Assembly: GCA_001701065.1 (NCBI GenBank)
Contig: DAAL01000275.1
Location: 1,552 to 8,643 of the forward strand
DNA length: 7,092 nucleotides
Direction of reading: 5' to 3'
DNA from: Bacteroidales bacterium GP4
GTDB taxonomy: Bacteria > Bacteroidota > Bacteroidia > Bacteroidales > Muribaculaceae
The translations under genes and the position numbers were made by a program. Shown here one piece after another: positions 1 to 5,663 of the stretch. Position 1 is the first letter of the stretch. The number at the start of each line of letters is the position of its first letter. The notes under the pieces are model-generated. The model saw only the letters and a program-made list of their open reading frames with translations, did no database searches and was not told where the DNA came from.

Positions 1-318
1 AGATGGCACAACAGCAGGATATATTTGTATCATAAATTCATTAATCACGCGGTGGAAAAGCACTCCGTCGTAGTAGCCCTCGTTGACGAGTTTTACGAAA
101 TTGTCGCGGTGCTTGGGCGTGTCGCCGAACAGGCGAATCTTGATGTCGCCCATTGAGGTTTCGACATCCACTATGATGTCGTCGGTAGAAATGGTGTCTT
201 TTGCCATGTTTTCTTTTGATGGGTTGTTAACTTCGGTTTTTGATGAATTGGCGTTAGTGCATCCCACTAATGCCGACATCATTAATGATATAACAAGAAG
301 AAATTTTGTTCGATGCAT
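1..318 (-). CDS. Cyclophilin-type peptidyl-prolyl cis-trans isomerase, lipoprotein (C-terminal part missing)
   Basis: Predicted to catalyse cis-trans isomerisation of proline peptide bonds and help fold proteins outside the cytoplasm. The start is the ATG at 318-316, and 106 codons are open to the window edge. Residues 1-20 form a lipoprotein signal peptide with lipobox LVGC (Cys20), followed by a Ser/Asn-rich linker. Cyclophilin sequence starts near residue 48: VETSMGDIKIRLF, then NFVKLV, GYYDGVLFHRVI and FMIQ. Arg90, Phe95, Met96 and Gln98 match the active-site Arg55, Phe60, Met61 and Gln63 of human cyclophilin A. The family normally continues with GGD directly after FMIQ, but here the last eight codons read IYPAVVPS, so the homology stops at about position 24. 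This could be an insertion junction, a rearrangement or an assembly-edge artefact. It lies 15 nt downstream of the gene at 334-708, so the two are probably one operon. The family call is secure, but the intactness of the gene is not. Confidence 0.88.
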   Translation of the reverse strand, partial: MHRTKFLLVISLMMSALVGCTNANSSKTEVNNPSKENMAKDTISTDDIIVDVETSMGDIKIRLFGDTPKHRDNFVKLVNEGYYDGVLFHRVINEFMIQIYPAVVPS

Positions 319-333
319 GATAAAGTCGCTTTT

Positions 334-708
334 TTAGATTGCCGATGAAGGGTACAGACGCTTATAGATGCGACGGAAATTATTGTCGGTCACCATAAGT
401 TCGCTCACGCGTTCTTCGTAATTGGGACCCCACAGCGTGAGCAGGTCGCCGATGTACTTGCGTTCGCGGTCCTTGTTTATTGCCGATTCTATAAGCCTGG
501 TTATGGCGTTATGATGTTTCTCCTTGTCGATGGCATGAAGATAACGTGCGGCACTTACTATAAATTGCCCTGTGAGGTCAACATAAATCATATTGTCAAT
601 CAGTTCATCAAGGATAGGGTCAATCTCGTGAATGTGATTGGCTATATATTCATATGTCAAAAGCCCGTCAGGATCTTTGCTTAGTTCTTTCTTTAAGTCT
701 TCGTCCAT
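334..708 (-). CDS. Conserved-looking small hypothetical protein, cytoplasmic
   Basis: I do not recognise a named family for this 124-residue protein. It has no signal peptide and no membrane segment. It is highly charged and looks mostly alpha-helical, for example ANHIHEIDPILDELIDNM near residues 23-40 and HNAITRLIESAINKDRERK near 66-84. It ends with a basic, aromatic tail (FRRIYKRLYP). The start at 708 is preceded by a good minus-strand promoter about 60 nt upstream, and the coding frame stays open throughout. It is followed after 15 nt by the cyclophilin lipoprotein gene, so cotranscription is likely. A functional link to protein folding is only guilt by position. It is probably a real gene, judging by its promoter, its codon pattern and the tight spacing to its neighbour. 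Confidence 0.72.
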   Translation of the reverse strand: MDEDLKKELSKDPDGLLTYEYIANHIHEIDPILDELIDNMIYVDLTGQFIVSAARYLHAIDKEKHHNAITRLIESAINKDRERKYIGDLLTLWGPNYEERVSELMVTDNNFRRIYKRLYPSSAI

Positions 709-767
709 GGGTTAGGGTTTGGGGATTTTTTTACGGTTTATGGTTTTTATAAAATAAAGTTTGGTTG

Positions 768-799
768 CAAAGATAGTAAAATAAAAGTAAAATATTAAA
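768..799 (-). promoter_or_regulatory. Bacteroidetes-type promoter for the 708-to-1 minus-strand operon
   Basis: Read on the minus strand, TATCTTTG (768-775) is an exact match to the -7 consensus TANNTTTG. A TTTA element (796-799) lies 20 nt upstream and matches three of four bases of the -33 box TTTG. Transcription would begin near 760, giving a leader of about 50 nt before the ATG at 708. The -33 element shares bases with the putative -7 box of the divergent kinase gene. Confidence 0.6.
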
Positions 800-803
800 T
801 TTG
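796..803 (+). promoter_or_regulatory. Putative -7 box of the cytidylate kinase-like gene
   Basis: TAAATTTG fits the TANNTTTG consensus and lies 20 nt before the ATG at 824. No convincing TTTG -33 box sits 19-21 nt upstream; the nearest are near 760-767, which is too far. The promoter is therefore weak or activator-dependent. If it is used, the GTG at 803 cannot be the start codon, because it would lie upstream of the transcript. Confidence 0.42.
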
Positions 804-823
804 TGGAACTTTTACCGATAATT

Positions 824-1462
824 ATGGACGAAAAAAATTATGTGATAACCATCGGACGCCAATTTGGCAGCGGTGGACGGGAGTTGGGCAAGTTGATTGC
901 CGATAAGTTAGGGATAGCTTATTACGATAAAAAACTTCTCGCCGAGGCGGCAAAACAAGCCGGTGTCAGCACGGAGTTTTTTGAAAAATCGGATGAGAAG
1001 CTGCCTAAATTTTTCAGCAGCGTCATGTCCTTCACCATGGGATATTCGCCTTACGCGCTCTATTCGGGGTCGACATCCATCAGCGAGGACACTCTCTACA
1101 AGGCGCAGAGCGACCTGATACGCTCAATCGCCGAAAAGCATTCATGTGTCATCGTGGGGCGAAGCGCCGATTACGTGTTGCGCGACAATCCACGTTGCAT
1201 CAGCATATTCGTGCATGCTCCCATCGAGGAATGCGCCAAGCGCATCATGCGCCGCGGCGACGGCACCACCTTTGAGCAAGCCAAGTCGATAGCGGAGAAA
1301 ACCAATAAGCTACGCTCCAACTACTATAACTTCTACACCGACCGCACTTGGGGCGACTCAAAAACTTACCACCTCAGCATCGATTCTTCCCTGATACCGA
1401 TGGAAGAAGTTGCCGAGGTGGTGTGTGAGTACGTCAAGCGTCGTCTTGCGGCGGCGAAGTAA
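824..1462 (+). CDS. Cytidylate kinase-like family protein (P-loop nucleotide kinase fold)
   Basis: This 212-residue cytoplasmic protein resembles the cytidylate kinase-like family (Pfam Cytidylate_kin2 type), which is widespread in Bacteroidetes and Firmicutes. Phosphoryl transfer to a nucleotide is presumed from the fold; the true substrate is not known to me. Residues 8-23 carry the glycine-rich P-loop ITIGRQFGSGGRELGK. GIAYYDKKLL (30-39), the conserved SCVIVGRSADYVL (107-119), the strand IFVHAP (128-133) and an arginine-rich lid around RIMRR (140-144) follow in the expected order. Residues 164-180, with a paired Tyr, Asp-Arg and Trp176, are also typical. I chose ATG 824 rather than the in-frame GTG at 803, because the family starts just before the first strand and the GTG overlaps the -7 box. 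The gene converges on the membrane protein gene with a gap of only 6 nt. Confidence 0.9.
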   Translation: MDEKNYVITIGRQFGSGGRELGKLIADKLGIAYYDKKLLAEAAKQAGVSTEFFEKSDEKLPKFFSSVMSFTMGYSPYALYSGSTSISEDTLYKAQSDLIRSIAEKHSCVIVGRSADYVLRDNPRCISIFVHAPIEECAKRIMRRGDGTTFEQAKSIAEKTNKLRSNYYNFYTDRTWGDSKTYHLSIDSSLIPMEEVAEVVCEYVKRRLAAAK

Positions 1463-1477
1463 ACGTGTTTATTCGCC
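1453..1477. terminator. Possible bidirectional terminator hairpin between convergent genes
   Basis: GGCGAA (1453-1458) pairs with TTCGCC (1472-1477). After one bulged G, TAAA (1460-1463) pairs with TTTA (1468-1471) around a CGTG loop. The stem includes both stop codons, TAA at 1460-1462 on the plus strand and TAA at 1471-1469 on the minus strand. The U-tracts on either side are weak, so intrinsic termination is plausible but not assured. Confidence 0.4.
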
Positions 1478-2020
1478 GGTGCTTATTTTCTTGGTGACAT
1501 TATATTCGACCAGATAGATGAATAGGCTGTTGGCTGCGATTGCCACCAGTCCTATACCTGCTATCAAGGTAAACGCTGACTGGATGGTGCGCAGAGAGGA
1601 GCATATCATCACTACGCCTGCTATCACTGACAGGACCGGGAGGATATAAAGCCACCAAGGCATCCCTGCAGCGGTGTAGGCGCTTCCGAGCATCCATATC
1701 TGTATAATTCCGCCTATTATAAGCATCACGGCGAGGACATATACGAACACGGCGGCAAACGGACCGGGCCACAGAATCAGTATACCTCCTATGATGATGG
1801 AGCCTATAGCTGAGATGGAGTTAATGGATGAATAAGAGCCTTTGCCGTTGCCTTTTGTTGTTATCGAGCATATAAGCCCTATTATACCGGGGATTAGGAA
1901 GAATACTCCTATAATCATTATCAACCAGTTGAGGAAGTTGACATCATTGTGCTTGCATATCAGGAAAATTCCTGCAGCGAGCACAAACAGATATACCCAA
2001 AAATTGCTGCGACCGTTCAT
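1469..2020 (-). CDS. HdeD/DUF308-like six-helix integral membrane protein
   Basis: This 183-residue, very hydrophobic protein has about six predicted membrane helices, near residues 7-22, 28-51, 67-84, 87-111, 121-140 and 146-171. It has short loops and a small polar tail (VTKKISTGE). The pattern of paired helices rich in Ile and Gly, with a WPGPFA turn at 84-89 between helices 3 and 4, resembles the HdeD/DUF308 family. Some members of that family are linked to acid stress in enterobacteria; the function in Bacteroidetes is unknown. The helices seem to come in repeated pairs, as the family does. The start ATG at 2020 lies next to a 255-base divergent intergenic region, but I see no consensus promoter for it. 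The family call is moderate, and membrane location is very likely. Confidence 0.75.
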   Translation of the reverse strand: MNGRSNFWVYLFVLAAGIFLICKHNDVNFLNWLIMIIGVFFLIPGIIGLICSITTKGNGKGSYSSINSISAIGSIIIGGILILWPGPFAAVFVYVLAVMLIIGGIIQIWMLGSAYTAAGMPWWLYILPVLSVIAGVVMICSSLRTIQSAFTLIAGIGLVAIAANSLFIYLVEYNVTKKISTGE

Positions 2021-2077
2021 AACTAAATAATTTAAATTCTTTTAAATAAAAAACACACAATGCCGTTATTTGTTTGA

Positions 2078-2096
2078 GGCTGTCATCAGCCGGCTG
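2078..2096. repeat. Short inverted repeats including a 10-base palindrome
   Basis: GGCTG (2078-2082) and CAGCC (2087-2091) can form a stem with a TCAT loop. Bases 2087-2096 (CAGCCGGCTG) are themselves a perfect palindrome, so two alternative pairings share the CAGCC arm. It lies in the divergent intergenic region, 6 bases before the 18-base palindrome. Its role is unknown. Confidence 0.5.
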
Positions 2097-2102
2097 TGTA
2101 TT

Positions 2103-2120
2103 ATTTTGCCGCGGCAAAAT
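2103..2120. repeat. Perfect 18-base palindrome, candidate operator
   Basis: ATTTTGCCGCGGCAAAAT is identical to its reverse complement over all 18 bases, with a G+C core flanked by A/T arms. It sits 83 bases upstream of the membrane protein start and 96 bases upstream of the regulator's -33 box. The shape suits a homodimeric DNA-binding protein. There is no spacer for a hairpin loop and no U-tract, so a terminator is unlikely. I saw no second copy in the window. Confidence 0.55.
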
Positions 2121-2163
2121 GTAACATACGTGTCGATAAACTTTGCGTATTTTATCTAATTAT

Positions 2164-2177
2164 TGATAAAAGTATCA
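2164..2177. repeat. Small inverted repeat upstream of the regulator promoter
   Basis: TGATA (2164-2168) and TATCA (2173-2177) are inverted around AAAG. They lie about 40 bases upstream of the -33 box of the AraC-family gene, a usual place for an activator site. At five bases per arm in A+T-rich DNA, this could be chance. Confidence 0.3.
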
Positions 2178-2215
2178 TAATCGGGTGAATTGCTGCTATT
2201 TTAGTGTTATTTGGC

Positions 2216-2246
2216 TTTGCTGTGTATTGCTAAAATTGTATCTTTG
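2216..2246 (+). promoter_or_regulatory. Bacteroidetes-type promoter of the AraC-family gene
   Basis: The -33 box TTTG (2216-2219), a 19-nt spacer and the -7 box TATCTTTG (2239-2246) all match the known Bacteroidetes consensus TTTG-N19-21-TANNTTTG. Transcription should begin near 2252-2254, leaving a leader of only about 23 nt before the ATG at 2276. As no other consensus promoter is seen up to the right edge, it may also serve the enzyme genes. Confidence 0.75.
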
Positions 2247-2256
2247 CAGAAGCAAC

Positions 2257-2277
2257 TTAACCTTATTTTAACCTTAT
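2257..2277 (+). repeat. Tandem 10-base direct repeat overlapping the regulator start codon
   Basis: TTAACCTTAT occurs at 2257-2266 and again at 2268-2277, an 11-base period. The second copy ends within the ATG of the AraC-family gene. It would lie at about +4 to +24 of the transcript, so it could be a DNA operator for autoregulation or a translational control site. Chance duplication in a short A+T-rich leader is possible. Confidence 0.45.
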
Positions 2278-3151
2278 GAGCAAAGTAATTACTGAAATTA
2301 CTCCTTTATCGTCTAAGGACTGCTTTTATCTTATAGACCGTTATAAGGATAATTTTGACTATCCCATCCACCGTCATTCGGAATACGAACTGAATTTCGT
2401 GGAGAATTGCCTTGGTGCCCGGCGTATCGTCGGCGACAATATGGAGGTTCTTGGAAATTATGATTTGGCGCTTATCGGGGGTGGCCTTGAACATGTGTGG
2501 GAGCAGTATAAATGCACCGACACCAGTATCCGTGAAGTAACTATCCAGTTTTCGGGCGATCTGTTCGGCGATTCGTTACTGGCTAAGAATCAGTTGAAGA
2601 GCCTTCATGACATGCTTGAACGAAGCAAATCGGGCATCGCTTTCGATGTGTCGGCGATAATGCGCATTTACGCCAAAATCGATGAGATCACACGTGCGCA
2701 AGCCGGATTCTACCGCGTCCTTAAGCTGATGGAAATCCTCTATGAACTTTCGCTTGAAAGCAACTATCATGTGCTTGCAAGCTCTTCGTTCTCTAATACT
2801 ATTTACACTTCTGACAGCCGCAGGGTGCAGAAAGTGGAGGAATACATAAGCAAGAACTACAGCGAGGAAATACGCCTGCAGACCCTGTCGGATCTCGTGG
2901 GAATGACTCCTACCGCTTTCAGCCGCTTTTTCAAGCTCCGCACGGGGCGCACAATCTCCGACTATATCATAGACATACGTCTCGGCTATGCCTCCAGGCT
3001 GCTGGTTGACAGTTCGATGTCCATTGTCGAGATATGCTATCAGTGCGGCTTTAACAACGTGTCCAATTTTAACCGCATTTTCAAGAAGAAGAAAATGTGC
3101 TCCCCTAAAGCATTCCGCGAGAACTACCGCAAGAATAAGGTGGTAGTGTGA
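2276..3151 (+). CDS. AraC-family transcriptional regulator
   Basis: This 291-residue, probably cytoplasmic DNA-binding regulator has a sugar-sensing type N-terminal domain and a C-terminal AraC/XylS domain. Residues 20-75 look like a cupin-type sensor with the pocket pattern PIHRHSEYELNFV (30-42), in which His32, His34 and Glu38 stand out. Residues 183-286 are the HTH_18 domain. The first helix-turn-helix is around 200-222 (LQTLSDLVGMTPTAFSRFFK), and the second is around 248-270, with the family signature ICYQCGFNNVSNFNRIFKK and then CSPKAFRENYR. The start is set by a consensus promoter 30-60 bases upstream. The first enzyme gene follows after 41 nt with no visible terminator or consensus promoter, so the regulator probably shares its transcript and activates the enzyme operon in response to a sugar or oligosaccharide. 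The ligand is inferred from the neighbours only. Confidence 0.92.
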   Translation: MSKVITEITPLSSKDCFYLIDRYKDNFDYPIHRHSEYELNFVENCLGARRIVGDNMEVLGNYDLALIGGGLEHVWEQYKCTDTSIREVTIQFSGDLFGDSLLAKNQLKSLHDMLERSKSGIAFDVSAIMRIYAKIDEITRAQAGFYRVLKLMEILYELSLESNYHVLASSSFSNTIYTSDSRRVQKVEEYISKNYSEEIRLQTLSDLVGMTPTAFSRFFKLRTGRTISDYIIDIRLGYASRLLVDSSMSIVEICYQCGFNNVSNFNRIFKKKKMCSPKAFRENYRKNKVVV

Positions 3152-3192
3152 TAAAATAGTATGACTACATAGAAACACTTATACAAATATCG

Positions 3193-4188
3193 ATGAATAA
3201 AGTAATTTTGTCAATTGCTATAATTTTAGCATCCATGGCTATCCAGTCATGTAATTCAGCTTCGGCTACAGTGGAAACACCCAAAGAACTGACTCCTGTG
3301 GAAAAACACGGTCAACTCAAAGTGGAAGGCTCAAAACTTGTGGATGCCGAGGGAAATCCCGTGCAGCTGCGCGGAGTTAGCTTCGGATGGCACAATATGT
3401 GGCCCCGTTTTTATAATAGAAGTTCAGTGGATGTCCTTGCCGACGAGTGGGGCGCTGACATAGTGAGGGCTTCCATCGGTCTTGACCTTGACGAGGAGAC
3501 CTACGACAAGAAACCCGAAAAGGCTTACGCAGTCCTGGACAGCGTGGTTATGGGTGCTGTCGACAACGGATTGTATGTGCTTATCGATTTTCACAGCCAT
3601 GCCAACAATCTTCCGCTTGCCAAGGAATTTTTCAGCACCGTCAGCAAAAAATACGCTCAATACCCCAATGTGATGTACGAATTGTGGAACGAACCTCTCG
3701 AAGTGGAGTGGGCTGAAACGAAGTCTTACGTCGAGGAGGTGATTCCTCTTATCCGTGCTAATGCGCCGGAAGCGGTGATTGTGGTTCCCACTCCGCGCTG
3801 GGACCAGAATGTGCGCGACGCTGCCGACGATCCCATCACCAAGTACGATAATCTGCTTTACTCCATACATTATTATGCCGCTACCCACACTGACTATCTC
3901 CGCGACGAAGCACGCTATGCCATGAGCAAGGGATTGCCGTTGATAATGTCAGAATGCGCTTCCATGGTTCACACCGGCGACGGTGTCATTGACACCGCTT
4001 CATGGGAGAAGTGGATGGACCTTGCCGATGAAAACAACCTCAGTTGGCTTGCCTGGTCACTTAGCGATAAGGACGAAACCTGCTCCATGCTCCGTCCGTC
4101 AGCTTCCACCGATGCACATCAGTGGACCAAAGAGGATCTCAAGCCTTGGGCTGTGCTCGTGAAATATTACATTAACCGTAACCGATAA
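3193..4188 (+). CDS. Glycoside hydrolase family 5 (subfamily 2-like) endo-beta-1,4-glucanase, lipoprotein
   Basis: Predicted retaining endo-hydrolase of beta-1,4-linked glucan or glucomannan, anchored by lipid to a membrane. It has 331 residues. Residues 1-20 are a lipoprotein signal peptide ending IQSC (Cys20), then comes a short linker, and the TIM barrel starts near residue 41. GH5 landmarks are in order: VQLRGVSFGWH (57-67, Arg60), VLIDFHSH (129-136), YELWNEP (162-168, acid/base Glu167), YSIHYYAATH (223-232) and LIMSEC (250-255, probable nucleophile Glu254). LSWLAWSLSDKDET (283-296) and the following Ser-rich LRPSAS resemble the WxLSDK-E-S/T region of GH5_2 cellulases. The residues after the nucleophile are Cys-Ala rather than the usual Trp/Phe-Gly. 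The next gene starts 12 nt downstream. Family GH5 is firm; the subfamily is likely; the substrate (glucan or glucomannan) is inferred. Confidence 0.9.
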   Translation: MNKVILSIAIILASMAIQSCNSASATVETPKELTPVEKHGQLKVEGSKLVDAEGNPVQLRGVSFGWHNMWPRFYNRSSVDVLADEWGADIVRASIGLDLDEETYDKKPEKAYAVLDSVVMGAVDNGLYVLIDFHSHANNLPLAKEFFSTVSKKYAQYPNVMYELWNEPLEVEWAETKSYVEEVIPLIRANAPEAVIVVPTPRWDQNVRDAADDPITKYDNLLYSIHYYAATHTDYLRDEARYAMSKGLPLIMSECASMVHTGDGVIDTASWEKWMDLADENNLSWLAWSLSDKDETCSMLRPSASTDAHQWTKEDLKPWAVLVKYYINRNR

Positions 4189-4200
4189 AAACACCGAATT

Positions 4201-5631
4201 ATGAAAATTTTAGGAAAACTTGCGTTAGGGGCGTTGCTGCTGATGCCCGGACTGGCGAATGCGCTTCAACTTCCCGACATATTCAGCTCCAATATGGTTC
4301 TTCAACAGAATTCTAATGTGGCTATGTGGGGTTGGGCTGATCCAAGTTCCAAGGTGACCATTGAGACTTCGTGGAACGGCAAGACCTATACTGCCTATGC
4401 TGACCGCACCGGACGATGGGACGTGCGCCTTGCCACTCCCGCCGCTTCCTATACACCTTATAATATAATAGTAAAGGACGACGGCATGACCGTGGACCTT
4501 GACAATGTGCTGATAGGCGAAGTGTGGTTCGCGTCCGGACAGTCCAATATGGAGATGCCGTTGCGTGGATTCTGGGGCGCGCCGGTGGAAGGAGCGCAAA
4601 AAGCTATAGCCGAGTCAGGCAAATACAAAAAAGCCATACGTTTTGTGACAGTCCCGAAAGTCGAGGCTCTTGTGCCTCAGGACAGCGTGGGCGGCAAGTG
4701 GGTAGAATGCGAACCTGCCAACGCTCCCGAGTTTAGCGCAGCCGGTTACTTCTTCGCGCGCCAGCTTAATGATATTATCGATGTGCCGGTGGGTGTCATC
4801 AACTGCAGCTGGGGCGGAAGCAAGCTTGAAGGCTGGCTCCCCGAAGATATTCTTAAAACCTATCCCGACGTGAAGATTTCGGATGCGTCCAATCCGGAAG
4901 TAGGACAATACAGCAAGCCCATGATTATGTACAACGGAATGCTTCATCCTCTCGCCGGTTACACTGTGAAGGGCTTCCTCTGGAATCAAGGTGAGAGCAA
5001 CGTGGGTCAGGACAGCTGTTACGCCGAACGTTTCGCCACCATGATAAATCTGTGGCGTGACATGTGGAGCGAACCTGACGCGCCGGTGTATCTTGTCGAG
5101 ATACCCCCCTACATCTCAGGCGACGAGCAGGGCACATGGAGCGCGAAGCTCCGTGAAGCGCAGCAGCGCATTCCTTCCATCCTTCCCCACAGCGGCGTGG
5201 TGTGCTCAAGCGACCTTGCCACCGATGGAATGTCCTATCAGATACATCCCGCCAAAAAGCAGGAAGTGGGTGAGCGTCTTGCCTATCTTGCCGCTGTCAA
5301 TGACTACGGCGTGAAGGGAATCGAATGCCAGTCGCCCACATTCAAGTCCATGGAGGTTAAAGGCAACGAGGCTATCCTCACTTTCGACAACGCCAACGAC
5401 GGATTCACTCCCGAAAAGGAAATGCAGGGATTTGAGGTCGCCGGAGCCGACCGTGTGTTCTATCCCGCCCATGCCGAGGCTGTCTACACTGACCGTCCGC
5501 GCATAAAAGTGACTTCCGACAAGGTCAATGACATAGTGGCGGTGCGCTACTGCTTCAAGAACTGGGCACCCGGAAAGGTGTGGAGCCTGCGCGGACTGCC
5601 TATCGTGCCTTTCCGCACTGATAATTGGTGA
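4201..5631 (+). CDS. SGNH-type carbohydrate acetylesterase ('sialate O-acetylesterase' family)
   Basis: Predicted to remove O-acetyl groups from sugars in the periplasm or outside the cell. It has 476 residues. A type I signal peptide spans about 1-21 (cleavage after LANA). LPDIFSSNMVLQQ (24-36) is the standard opening of this family, followed by a beta-sandwich-like segment to about residue 100. The catalytic core starts with EVWFASGQSNMEMP (107-120, nucleophile Ser115). It continues with INCSWGGSKLEGW (200-212), GFLWNQGESN (258-267) and the C-terminal block YQIHPAKKQEVGERLA (346-361, catalytic His349, with Asp342 nearby). A further beta-rich region runs to the end. Many relatives are annotated as sialic-acid esterases, but the setting between a GH5_2-like and a GH5_7-like enzyme points to acetylated mannan or glucomannan. 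It lies 12 nt after the upstream gene and 32 nt before the next, clearly in one operon. Confidence 0.9.
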   Translation: MKILGKLALGALLLMPGLANALQLPDIFSSNMVLQQNSNVAMWGWADPSSKVTIETSWNGKTYTAYADRTGRWDVRLATPAASYTPYNIIVKDDGMTVDLDNVLIGEVWFASGQSNMEMPLRGFWGAPVEGAQKAIAESGKYKKAIRFVTVPKVEALVPQDSVGGKWVECEPANAPEFSAAGYFFARQLNDIIDVPVGVINCSWGGSKLEGWLPEDILKTYPDVKISDASNPEVGQYSKPMIMYNGMLHPLAGYTVKGFLWNQGESNVGQDSCYAERFATMINLWRDMWSEPDAPVYLVEIPPYISGDEQGTWSAKLREAQQRIPSILPHSGVVCSSDLATDGMSYQIHPAKKQEVGERLAYLAAVNDYGVKGIECQSPTFKSMEVKGNEAILTFDNANDGFTPEKEMQGFEVAGADRVFYPAHAEAVYTDRPRIKVTSDKVNDIVAVRYCFKNWAPGKVWSLRGLPIVPFRTDNW

Positions 5632-5663
5632 TAATTTTTAATACCGTTTATGAAATATAAAAA

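Noticed and set aside
83..337. 84-codon plus-strand ORF
   Set aside because: It is antisense to the cyclophilin lipoprotein gene, whose signal peptide and family motifs are clear.
803..823. Seven-residue N-terminal extension of the kinase from GTG at 803
   Set aside because: The GTG lies in the likely -7 box, the added residues do not fit the family, and ATG 824 gives the usual family start.
1500..1772. 90-codon Arg-rich minus-strand ORF
   Set aside because: It is another frame within the membrane protein gene. Its Arg-rich composition is typical of an out-of-frame reading.
2103..2120. 18-base palindrome as an intrinsic terminator
   Set aside because: It lies upstream of both flanking genes, has no loop spacer and is not followed by a U-tract on either strand.
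2576..3178. 200-codon minus-strand ORF
   Set aside because: It lies antisense to the AraC-family gene, which has strong domain motifs on the plus strand. The antisense frame shows no recognisable domain.
3424..3888. 154-codon minus-strand ORF
   Set aside because: It is a shadow of the GH5_2-like gene, with no family features of its own.
4201..5631. True sialic-acid esterase role
   Set aside because: No sialidase, sialic-acid lyase or sialic-acid transport gene is nearby. The neighbours are plant-glycan enzymes, so the family name is taken as a label only.
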